From positions 1 through 45,964 of the forward strand of contig JAYMGJ010000049.1 in the NCBI GenBank assembly GCA_037178675.1: a stretch of 45,964 nucleotides of DNA, written 5' to 3'. A program made the position numbers and the translations under genes. This DNA is from Scleroderma bovista (taxonomy: Eukaryota > Basidiomycota > Agaricomycetes > Boletales > Sclerodermataceae). Below, in pieces: positions 37,640 through 45,964 of this stretch (within the stretch, counting starts at the first letter, position 1; each line of letters starts with the position of its first letter). The notes beneath the pieces were generated by a model. It was not told the DNA's origin, searched no databases, and worked only from the letters and a program-made list of their open reading frames with translations.

Positions 37640-37923
37640 TTGCTACAGTTATTTAACTTTGGGGTCTCAATGTTCCTGTAAATGTTAAATCTCTTGGTCT
37701 GACTTGGTGTATCTTAAGCAACTGAACTTAGTCTCTTGGCACTACTGAGTTGGCTTGTCATTCTTGACAAAAGTATCCAAGCAAATAAACTTGATTAAGC
37801 TGTAATTAAGACTAAGACTGATAAAGAATTTTGTAGTCTTGCTGATGACTCTTGTGTTGACCACCACCACCACCCTCTTGCATTGACTGCCACCACAGCA
37901 CACATGCACACACATGATGACCA

Positions 37924-38925
37924 TGTTAGAATTTGTGCGCTGAGTCAATCGGGGTGACCATGATGGGTGGGTGGGTGCGAACCAGGTCCAAACGTGATGA
38001 TTATACAGGGTACGACTACGAGCTATTTATCTTGTAGGTAGGGCTAATATATCAAAACTAATAAATGTAATCAGTCTTGTAAGTTTGCCACGTAGTGGCC
38101 ATATATTCTGACAGACCACAGCAACAACAACAAAAATATATTGTAGTAGATAAGGTAGTGGACATGACAACTTGACCATAATCACATGATACAGCATGAC
38201 AAACACACACTCAAATTAATAACAATTCATAGGGAAGGTATTTTGAAAATCTGTTGTGCTGTTTTGTAGGTTATCCAACAAAGGACAGGACAATATGGTG
38301 TAGTAGACCTATACTGCCAAGATGTCACTGTAATTAATTTTGCAACCTGAACATCTACATATGAAATTACTTCGGCTAACATGATTAGTCTAAATTTGGA
38401 TGACTGACTGCCAAACAATGTCCCCCCAGCCACTTTACTTTCCTAAGGGCCACAAGCACGCTGGATGGTTTAAGGGAATGACTCAGATTCTTGTCGGGCC
38501 CCATGCACCTACTTAGGCCATCTTACACAGCCACCTGAAGGTGAAAATCGGCCGAGTGTCATGGGCCAGCAGACAGTAGCCCAAGGATGGACTGTCACCG
38601 TGTAACACGGGTTGGGCCCAAGTTGGATATTATCACCTTGTGATATGGGTGGGCTATGGTGCTGTTTCAGGGGAGTGGATATTTTGTGAGGTGAACTGGC
38701 AAAACTCGACACTAGACAAGAGTCACAAATGACTACATAGGTCAGTATCATAGTAAATGAATGTGTAGAGTAGCCTTACCTCAGTACTTCTGTGCAAACA
38801 GAGACTGAGGTACAAAATGAAAGAAAACATCCTATAAAGAATGACTGTGATTATGTAAGGAATGCTTGGCGTGTCCATACTAAGAATAAGGAAAGATGGT
38901 ACTGTAGGGACTGGGAATTTCAACA
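37924..38925 (-). mobile_element. Probable 3' LTR of the copia relic
   Basis: About 1.0 kb immediately beyond the copia reading frame. On the minus strand it begins TGTTGAAATT and ends AATTCTAACA, so it has TG...CA ends with an imperfect terminal inverted repeat. The bases just upstream on that strand (GAGTGGGTG) are purine-rich like a polypurine tract. No target duplication could be confirmed because the other LTR is outside the window or lost. Confidence 0.6.
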
Positions 38926-38949
38926 CACCCACTCGACAAGATAGTCCTT

Positions 38950-39605
38950 TTAAATAATCAAACCCATACCTTCTATAAAATGAATGTGTTTCTCTTGACT
39001 GAGAGGTTTCGTGAGTATGTCAGCGACCTGTTCCGCAGTCGAAAGGTACTCCAGAATGATTTCTCCCTCATCTACCTTCTCCCTGATGTAATGGTGACGA
39101 ATCACGATGTGCTTCATCCGATCATGGAAAGTGGCATTTTTTGCGAGAGACATCACTGACTGATTGTCAATTAATAGCTTGACAGGTGTGCATGAGAGTG
39201 ACGGCTCAATCTCCAAAAATAATAGCTTTAGCCAGGTGGCTTCCTTCGCAGCGGCAGCAGCAGCCATGTATTCAGCTTCCGTGCTCGAGAGAGCGATGGA
39301 TGGCTGCTTCTTCAATGACCAGCTGATAGCTGCTCTGGCTGTAACAAAGGTGTAGCCAGAAATTGAGCAGCGGTCATTGACGTCACCAGCCCAGTCTGCG
39401 TTGACATAGCCTAGTAGGGACATTTCCGATGTCTTCCTGTAAATGAGGCAGGTGTCCATTGTGCCACGTAGGTAGCAGTAAATTCGTTTTAAAGCTGCAA
39501 AATGTGCCTGTCCAGGGCAAGCTACATGCTTGCTCAATGCACCCACTGCATATGCCAGGTCTGGGTGCATCACCAGCATGGCATACATGAGTCCACCGAG
39601 CATGC
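38950..39605 (-). pseudogene. Ty1/copia RNase H domain (3' half of split pol)
   Basis: Copia pol C-terminus in one open frame: MLGGLMYAMLVMHPDLAYAV with GALSKH, the RNase H region (ISWSLKKQPSIALSSTEAEY), LLIDNQSVMSLAKN, FHDRMKHIVIRHHYIREKV and VADILTKPLSQEKH. It is cut at its N-terminal side by the long LTR at 39606-41713; the missing upstream part resumes at 41714. The split makes it non-functional. It was probably about 200 residues of the original polyprotein. Confidence 0.92.
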
Positions 39606-40137
39606 TGTCATGCACCAAACAGGTTTGGTACAGTGAACATGGAAGATAACACCTATATCAAATGATCCTTATGCGAAGGATAAGCACGACGGACCCTCAT
39701 CGTAGCCATCTATCGCATAAGAAGACTATCCTGATGCGAGAGATGAATGCCAATGCAGACAGTCATCTATCGCACGAGAACTGCCAAGAAGCAGAAGAAA
39801 CTGAAGGAATAATGTCAATTGTGGTATGAGAAAGGAATGCACACATCTGCAGTCCAACTCCCATACCAGAACGATCAAAGAAGCCGAAGAATTGATGGAG
39901 AAACAAAGGAGAAAGAGAAGAAATGATTTTTAGCACCCAAATGTCATTTTTAGGTGCCCAGTGCCAGCATTCCGATATTTTGAATAGCTCCATCGTTTCT
40001 GAAGCTATCAGGCACGTGACTATACAGTCAGAGAGCCTAGAACGTGGTCTATCTGCCTGTCAAGTTCTGACACAAATCCATTCATTTCCCACGGAGATAT
40101 TTCCCCCGCAATCCAGACATTCACTTCATTGCTCACT

Positions 40138-40476
40138 ATGGAGTCCGTATTTTCTCTGGATCATTTCTCCGCTATTGCTGCAGATCTCCACTATGTCCTG
40201 CTCTTAGTACAGCCTCTCCCAGAGTTCCTGTGCACTGCCTGGCACATATCTTCCCAGCCTGCTCCCTCAGTCCCTCTCGTTCTCGGTCAGCGCGTTCTCC
40301 TCGTCAGTCCTGCATCAAGGATGTACTTTGGTCATCTTAGGTCTATTGTCAAGCTTGAAAAGTCTTCTCTGGTCGTCTCTGTGTCCCCTGAGCCCTCAGC
40401 CTATGGTCCCTTCCTCCCAGATACTTGCCATGTCCATCTTCCTCTGTCGTTTGTCTCGCTTCCCTGGATGCGTTGA
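40138..40476 (+). CDS. LTR-internal ORF, copy 1 (112 aa, unknown function)
   Basis: The ORF starts MESVFSLDHFSAIAADLHYV, continues with SQPAPSVPLVLGQRVLLVSP, and ends in HLPLSFVSLPWMR. By hand count it has the same length as the ORF at 43668-44006, with no indels, about 60 nucleotide differences in 339 and 84 of 112 residues identical. Differences fall 14, 12 and 34 on codon positions 1, 2 and 3. It is Ser/Pro/Leu/Val-rich with a beta-strand-like pattern. It has no signal peptide or known motif. An upstream in-frame ATG at 40129 adds three residues. It is unlike gag, protease or any element protein I know. Position inside U3 recalls accessory genes in retroviral LTRs, but no relationship is implied. 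Confidence 0.65.
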   Translation: MESVFSLDHFSAIAADLHYVLLLVQPLPEFLCTAWHISSQPAPSVPLVLGQRVLLVSPASRMYFGHLRSIVKLEKSSLVVSVSPEPSAYGPFLPDTCHVHLPLSFVSLPWMR

Positions 40477-41050
40477 ATTCAATACTCTATCCGCTTCCCT
40501 ACTTTCAGATGACGTCCCCCAGCACCATGACAGTTATTCCCCCACTTTATAGTGCTATTAGGAAGAAGAACCCTCTCTTGTTCTTTCCCAGAAGAGAGCT
40601 CATCAAGGGAGCCCATGGTTGCACTTCAGCGGTGCTAGAACACATGCACTATACCTTAGTGTATGCTGACCCCCCAAAAGACCTCTGGACCCCTGGTACC
40701 CTTCTTGTGGCTGTTTTGTCTTGGATCAATCCCCCTCAATCCCCCTATTAATCTCAGATCTTCCCCATTGTTGTCCCATCAAATTCCTGATGGTACACAG
40801 CCCCCCATCAAACTTCTTAGGCTGTGCATCAATGACTCCTTCTGCTGTGCAGTGACTCATCCCTTGCTTACTGATGCTCTCTTGTCATCAGTATTACTCT
40901 ATCCCTTTCGCATTTTTGGTATATTACTCAGCTGATGACTCACTCCCTTACCAATCAATCTTGTCATGCAGCTTACTCATTCCTTTACTCAGCAGCTTAT
41001 TCATGCTCCCTATGCTTACTCATTCCTGCTTATCCCTTGCTTACTGATCG

Positions 41051-41099
41051 CTTACAAACCCCTTACAAAGCTCTTACCAATCCCTTACCAATCCTTGAC
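41051..41099 (+). repeat. 11-bp periodic CTTAC(C/A)AA array in LTR copy 1
   Basis: CTTACAAA/CTTACCAA units begin at 41051, 41062, 41073 and 41084, with a weaker unit at 41094. They end about 60 bp before the TATA-like box at 41153. The same 11-bp spacing occurs in LTR copy 2. Confidence 0.75.
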
Positions 41100-41152
41100 A
41101 AATTCTGCTTACTCCCTTCTCTTTTTGTACTTTAATGCTGTGCCCCCCCATG

Positions 41153-41160
41153 TATTTAAA
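41153..41160 (+). promoter_or_regulatory. TATA-like box of LTR copy 1
   Basis: TATTTAAA aligned with TATATAAA at 44820 in the second LTR; it follows the 11-bp repeat array. Confidence 0.5.
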
Positions 41161-41713
41161 CCCCTGGGCTCAGCCCAGTAAAAAAAGACCCAATTGCACG
41201 AAATTATCCCTCTCTCAGACTCTCTCAGTCAGTATCCCCTCAGCTCTTTGAGTCTTGTAGGCTTCAGTGAAGGTCTAAAGACTCTGATATTCAAGTTTTA
41301 TTCAATCTATTCAAGTCCAAGTATTTCTCTAGGCTCAAGTGGAGTCTAGCCTGTCTATCCTTCATATCCCATTGCTTCTGGATGTCAGGAGCCCCCTTGC
41401 CCCTTTGCTGCACCAACCTCTAGGTGTAGTATTGCTACTTCAGTCTCTGTCAGCCCAATCCCCGCTTTGACACTTCCTAGGCTTTAGGATGAGTCCAGAC
41501 CCCTTTCCCCTTCACCATCTATTGCTCCTGTACCCCAGGAGTATCCTGCATCATCGTCTGCATCACCCTGTTGGTGTAGATCCCCTTCCCCCCTCCTCAG
41601 CACATCCTCTCTGGACACCGCGGAGGTAAACCACCACTCGCATATATTCGTAGTCCTTTGTTGGTGTTGTGTTTGGGTTATTACTCCGACCCAAATCCAC
41701 ACTTTGACTCACA

Positions 41714-43048
41714 GCGCTTTGATATGTCTTAGCATCAACTTCGGGGACATCAACTTTGACGAGCTTCACATTGGTCTCAAGTGGAGTGGAGACAGATCAT
41801 CTGTCCTTTAAGCTGAAACAATCTAAGATTGTCTCAATGTAGCAGCGTTGGGACAGGGAAATAGTCCCTTGTTGGCGGTCCCGGACGACTTCCATGCCTA
41901 GGATCCAGTGGGCTTTGCCCAGATCCGTTATTTCAAAGTGTTCAGACAGCTGCAGTTTAAGGCATTTGATGGCGTCGAGATTCTTTGAAAAGATCAGTTT
42001 ATCATCCACATAGACGGCAATAATCAGTAGATCGCCGTGCTCATCCTTGTAGAATAGACTGTGGTTGGCTTCGCTGCGTGTGAATCCAAGGGACTCAAAC
42101 ATTTTTTGCAGCATGTCATACCATGCTTTCAAAGCTTGTTTCAGTCCGTAAAGGGCACATAGCAGATGCCAGACGACCTTTGGGTCATTGCGGAAACCAG
42201 GCGGTGGACGGAGATAAATCTCCTCATCCAATTCGCCATTGAGGAAAGCCGCTTTGACATCTATTTGATGGACTTCAAGATCATGCTGAGCTGCAAGTGC
42301 GAGGAGTGAGCAGATGGTTGTGAACTTTGTAACAGGAGCAAATGTGTCCATATAATCGAGTCCTTCCACTTGTGTGTACCCTTTCGTGACAAGTCGAGCT
42401 TTGTACTTGTCAATTTCACCATTGGGCCCACACTTGATTTTAAAAACCCATTTTGAATCAATTATCTTGCGATCGGGTGGTGCTTCGACTTCCTGGTACA
42501 GACCGATCTCTTTAAACATATTTAGTTCAACTCCCATGGCGCCCAGCCATAGATCGGCATCTGGATGACCGATGGCGTTGCTGTAGGTGAGTGGTTTGCT
42601 GTCTAGAGGCGTTGCAGTGGCAGCGTGGTGAGCACTTTGTGTCAGCGTGTCACAGTGTGACTCGTCACAATCCACCATATTTGCGCATGCGTCTGTCACT
42701 CCTCCATTGTCAACACCCTCAATGTGACATGGTAAGTCATCCATTCCTTCATCATTAAGTTGAATCTTGTGGTCCTCTTGTAGGTGTTGATGAAGAAACA
42801 CGAGTCGTCGTCACGGATTGGCGCTCTGCAAGCGCGAGAAGACCTTCTCACCACTGGAGTGGGGATTGGGACTGGATACGGCAATGGCAGGCCTAACGCT
42901 TGGCCTGAGCATCCATCTGAGGTATGTTCCAATCGTTTGGCATGCCATTGACCCCTACTGACTTGCCGTTCGACAAGAACTTTGACTCTTGCAATCTGGC
43001 GGCTCAAAACACCATCTGGAGGCAATGCAGAGCGATCAGATGAAACAG
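41714..43048 (-). pseudogene. Ty1/copia reverse transcriptase and linker (5' half of split pol)
   Basis: The linker frame at 43048-42790 carries RRSSRACRAPIRDDDSC, typical of the region before copia RT. A frame change then leads to the RT at 42801-41797, with VEAPPDRKIIDSKWVFKIK, VHQIDVKAAFLNGELDEEIY (first catalytic Asp), LLCALYGLKQALKAWYD and the YVDD box in IIAVYVDDKLIFSKN. An in-frame TGA follows FSLKDR, after which STPLETNVKLVKVDVPEVDA continues to TYQS, where the LTR insertion begins. The frameshift, stop and insertion all show that the element is dead. The integrase and gag are not visible. Confidence 0.92.
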
Positions 43049-43667
43049 TGTCACGCACCAAACGTGTTTGGTACTGTGGACATGGAGAAAGTTAGCCGAT
43101 GAAATTAATGCAAAGAATGCACCCAAGATCTGTTGAAAGATTGTCCCGACTTGAGGGATACAGACAGCCCTCGCTATCCATATCACGCAAAGTCAAGACT
43201 ATCCTTATGCAAAGAATGAATACAAGCTTGTTGTAGCCATCTATCGCACAAGAATGACTATCCTGATGCGAGAGATGAATGCCAATGCTGACAGTCATCT
43301 ATCGCACGAGAACCACCAAGAAGCAGAAGAATCCAAGGATTGATGATCATTTCAGTATGAGAGAGGAATGCAACCTACTGCAGTCCAACTCCCATACTAG
43401 AACAACCAAAGAAGCAGAAGAAACAATAGAGAAACGAAGGAGAAAAGGAAGAATCATTTTTAGCGCCCAAATGTCAAATTTAGGTGCCCAGTGCCGGCAT
43501 TCCGATATTTTGAATAGCTCTGCCATTTTTGAAGCTATCAATCATGTGACTATACCATCATGGAGCCTAGACAATGGTCTATCTGCCTGTCAAGTTCTGA
43601 CATAAATCTGTTTATTTCCCACGGAGATATTCCACCTGCAATCCAGACACCCACTTCATCACTCACT

Positions 43668-44006
43668 ATGGAGTCCGCATTTTCCCTGGAATGTTTCTCC
43701 ACTATTGCAGCAGACCTCAACTACGTCCTGCTCTTGGGACAGCCTCTCCCTGAGCTCCTGTGTACTGTCTGGTACATATCTTCCCAGCCTGCTCCCCCAG
43801 TCCCTCTTGTTCTCGGTCAGCACGTTCTCCTCATCAGTCCTGCGTCGCACACATACTTTGGTCGTCTCAAGTCTATCGTTAGACTTGAAAATTCATACCT
43901 GGTCATCTCTGTGTCTCCTGAGTCCTCTGCATATGGTCCTTTCATCCCAGAGTCCTGTCACATCCATCTCCCTCTATCATTCATCTCGCTTCCCTGTACA
44001 CGTTGA
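43668..44006 (+). CDS. LTR-internal ORF, copy 2 (112 aa, unknown function)
   Basis: Begins MESAFSLECFSTIAADLNYV and ends HLPLSFISLPCTR. It is colinear with copy 1 at 40138. Replacements are largely conservative (V/I four times, D/E twice, K/R twice). A longer in-frame start at 43560 adds 36 residues not shared by copy 1, so ATG 43668 is preferred. No match to a known family was recognised. Confidence 0.65.
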   Translation: MESAFSLECFSTIAADLNYVLLLGQPLPELLCTVWYISSQPAPPVPLVLGQHVLLISPASHTYFGRLKSIVRLENSYLVISVSPESSAYGPFIPESCHIHLPLSFISLPCTR

Positions 44007-44457
44007 ATCCGCTATTCTTGTTTCACTTCCCTGCTATCCCGCAACAAACACGAATGAAACAGTGCTCTAGAACCATTCTTAGGAGCCCTAATAGAGTACA
44101 GAACCTTCCCCTTACTGCTCAAGGGAAGACTGCACTTCGGGAGCACCAAATTTCGTGTTTTTGCTCTACAGAAGCTCAATCCAAGGGATTTGTGACACTC
44201 TGTGACCAGCTGTGACTCTACTTGTCATTCCAGGCCCCCTGACACTGCTCTTCTGGTCGGATCAATTCTTTTATTATCCCCCAGCCACTCCCATCAGTGG
44301 CACTGCTTCAGAAGCTCATCTCCAGATCTAAAGTTCAATCAATCACAGGTTGTGCTTCCCTTCTGTCTGAGTCACACAGAGTCACTCTGGCTCACTCTGA
44401 CTCACTCTGCTGCGCATTATTCATCCCCTCTTGGCATTACCAATCCCCATTACTCCC

Positions 44458-44479
44458 CTTACCAATCACTTACCAATCA
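44458..44479 (+). repeat. Two CTTACCAATCA units
   Basis: Two perfect 11-bp tandem copies upstream of the main array of LTR copy 2. Confidence 0.75.
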
Positions 44480-44737
44480 TCCTTCAAATCATGCTTATCA
44501 TGCTGCTTATCAATTCATGACTCATGCCCCTATGATTCATATGTATTATGTCATCGCATATGCTCATTTAGCTTCGATCTACTCATCCCATGCTTTCCCC
44601 CCTCTCTTTTGGGCCCCATGCAATGATTTTTCCATATTCTTGGTTATGCACCCCTTTTTACCTATGTTTTTGCTCTTTCCCTTGGCTCAGCAGCTTGTTC
44701 AGGCTCTCCCCATCGATGACTCAGCCTGATTACACTG

Positions 44738-44781
44738 CTTATCAATCGCTTACCAATTTCTTACCAATTTCTTACCAAGCA
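44738..44781 (+). repeat. 11-bp periodic CTTACCAAT array in LTR copy 2
   Basis: CTTATCAAT at 44738, then CTTACCAA units at 44749, 44760 and 44771. The period is 11 bp and the array ends about 40 bp before TATATAAA. Confidence 0.8.
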
Positions 44782-44819
44782 CTTAGTCATTTGTGCTTAC
44801 AGGGCCACAGCCCCTCCTG

Positions 44820-44874
44820 TATATAAACCAGCAGCCAAAGGCTGCAAGGAAGTGTCTGCTTCCCCCTCAATAAA
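44820..44874 (+). promoter_or_regulatory. TATA box and polyadenylation-like signal of LTR copy 2
   Basis: TATATAAA at 44820-44827 and AATAAA at 44869-44874. They lie 42 bp apart, as expected for a U3/R junction in an LTR. Confidence 0.55.
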
Positions 44875-45387
44875 GTGACCACATTCACTCTCCCTCTCTG
44901 TCTATAAGCTCTATCTTTGTCTTTGGACTTGTAGGTCACTCAGTGCTGGCCTAAAGCTCCTATATTGCTGTTTATCAGATATATCTTGTATCTGATCATT
45001 TCTCTAGGCTCAAGTGCAGTCTAGCATCTCTGTCCACTCCATCCCATCACTGTCCATCGCATTTTTGAAGCAGGAACTGTCCCCTTGCTTCCCTGTTGCT
45101 CCATCACTGCTATTACACCCCTATCATCAATCTATCATTGCTCTTCTATCCCAGGACTCTTCCTAACCACTGTGGTAGGCTGAAGAGGAGTCAATACCAT
45201 CCCAAGTCGCATTCCATCCCCATCAGAAGCCCTTCCCTTCCCTCCTGCATCCTGCCTGAAGGTGTGCAGCACATCCCCCTGAGGAGATTAAATACCAGAA
45301 ACGCAAAGGAAGACCACCACTCGCATATTGCTGTCATTTGGTGTTGGTTGTTGGTTGTTCTGACCTCTTCCCTCACTTAGGCGCACA

Positions 45388-45964
45388 CGTCCGTCCTTGT
45401 GCCAGCCACCCAGATCGTTGTCGTTGTTGTCCGTCCCTGTGGGCGCTCTGATCGTCGTCGTCGTCGCCATCTGACCCTGGAGCTGTCCAGGTCGTCATCG
45501 TCATCATCATCATTGTCCGTCCTGCCGGCTGCCCTGATCGCGGCCGTCATTGTCGTCGTCTGTCCCTGCGGCAGCACTGGCTGCCCAGGGTCATCGTTGT
45601 CGTTGTCGCCGGTCGCGGTGGTGGTCGTGTTGCAGCGTGCGTGCGTGTTGGTCGTCGCCAGTCGTGGTGGTGATTGCGTCGCAGCGTGCTGGCGCTGGGT
45701 CGTCGTTGTCACGCCAGTGGTGGTGGTGGTTGTGTCGTATTGGGGCTGGAGTCGTCATCGTCGACGCTGGTGATGGGGTGGTGGCCGTCGACGAGCCGTG
45801 CGGTAGTGGCCACCTTCGTCACCGTTTGGTGCAGTGGAGAGGGTGGTGGTTGGCGTTGTGGTGTCGTGGTCTGTCACCGTTGGGTGCGGTGGAGATGGTC
45901 ATGGTCGTGGTCGCTGCATCGCTGCATGTGTGCGTGCTGGCGGTAGCCTGTAGGGCCATCATTG
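45388..45964. repeat. G/T-rich low-complexity block at window end
   Basis: Degenerate GTC/GTT/GGT units throughout, with the same plus-strand bias as 17041-17480. Reading frames are low-complexity Val/Ser/Arg or Thr/Asp/Asn runs and are not credible genes. It may be the leader or interior of the element whose LTR ends at about 45387. Confidence 0.6.

Larger units (their letters stand above)
39606..41713 (+). mobile_element. Long LTR (about 2.1 kb) inserted in the copia pol gene
   Basis: Starts TGTCATGCACCAAAC and ends GACTCACA; copia sequence continues directly on both sides (TYQS before, MLGGLMYAM after, on the minus strand). It is homologous along its length to 43049-45387. It contains a 7-bp inverted pair (ACCAAAC/GTTTGGT) near the start, a 112-codon ORF, an 11-bp periodic CTTAC array, a TATA-like TATTTAAA at 41153 and a conserved TCTCTAGGCTCAAGTG block near 41325. 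These suit a U3-R-U5 layout, and with no internal region attached it is best read as a solo LTR. A target duplication could not be defined. Confidence 0.7.
43049..45387 (+). mobile_element. Second long LTR (about 2.3 kb), related to 39606-41713
   Basis: Starts TGTCACGCACCAAAC within the copia linker and ends about 45387 in GCGCACA. It has the same order of parts as the first copy: ACCAAAC/GTTTGGT pair, GATGCGAGAGATGAATGCC repeats, the 112-codon ORF, CTTACCAAT arrays, TATATAAA at 44820, AATAAA at 44869, the TCTCTAGGCTCAAGTG block near 45002 and CCACCACTCGCATAT near 45313. Copia does not resume after it; G/T-rich low-complexity follows, so it may be the 5' LTR of an element running out of the window. 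The right end is approximate. Confidence 0.65.

Noticed and set aside
39606..41713. Treating the 2.1-kb unit as an independent DNA transposon
   Set aside because: TG...CA ends, TATA and polyadenylation-like signals and a U3-R-U5-like order fit an LTR better, and there is no transposase.
39601..41718. Target-site duplication around the first long LTR
   Set aside because: Flanks CATGC and GCGCT do not match; only a short AGC/GC overlap is seen, so no duplication is claimed.
45377..45946. Several 90-125-codon ORFs in both strands
   Set aside because: They are low-complexity Val/Ser or Thr/Asp runs produced by the GTN repeats, not credible proteins.

Overview
The window is nuclear DNA of a filamentous fungus, most likely a mushroom-forming basidiomycete (Agaricomycetes). 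Evidence: dense genes on both strands, many introns of about 45-65 nt with GT/GC donors and YAG acceptors, very short intergenic gaps, fungal gene families (GH47 mannosidases, S10 carboxypeptidases, TRM82, DBP9, PAF1, M28 aminopeptidase) and Ty1/copia relics. Intron-exon structures were worked out by eye from splice signals and family motifs, so gene ends are firmer than every exon edge. No tRNA, rRNA or CRISPR array was recognised.

Layout. 0-4.9 kb: an unrecognised broken ORF; serine carboxypeptidase copy A (minus); a dead 5' fragment of the proline gene PRO2 with a 20-bp-arm hairpin in its leader; a small unrecognised gene. 4.9-6.8 kb: TRM82-like tRNA methyltransferase subunit. 7.1-12.9 kb: two tandem GH47 alpha-1,2-mannosidase genes. 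13.3-16.4 kb: AP180/YAP1801-type clathrin adaptor packed with Ark/Prk kinase motifs. 16.4-18.5 kb: gene-poor, with a G/T-rich low-complexity block. 18.8-21.8 kb: PRO2 and a NASP/Hif1-type histone chaperone, convergent. 23.5-26.3 kb: carboxypeptidase copy B (plus), an inverted paralogue of copy A. 26.6-28.8 kb: PAF1 and ERV1, divergent. 29.1-35.3 kb: glycerol kinase, DBP9 helicase and a ZNHIT2-like protein. 35.6-37.6 kb: secreted M28 aminopeptidase. 37.9 kb to the end: a transposon graveyard, with a dead minus-strand copia element split by one long LTR and bordered by a second.

How the genes relate. Most are housekeeping genes with unrelated jobs, arranged as divergent pairs (PAF1/ERV1, DBP9/ZNHIT2-like, GH47/adaptor) or tight convergent pairs (PRO2/NASP, glycerol kinase/DBP9). 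The secretory genes (two carboxypeptidases, two Golgi-type mannosidases, one aminopeptidase) could serve protein processing and extracellular protein use.

The most unusual signals are: (1) a 112-codon ORF kept indel-free, with third-position-biased differences, inside both long LTRs; (2) mosaic identity between the inverted carboxypeptidases, suggesting gene conversion, with an 11-nt microexon and GC-AG introns kept in both and a C-terminal membrane tail present in only one; (3) the PRO2 5' fragment with its inserted hairpin beside copy A.
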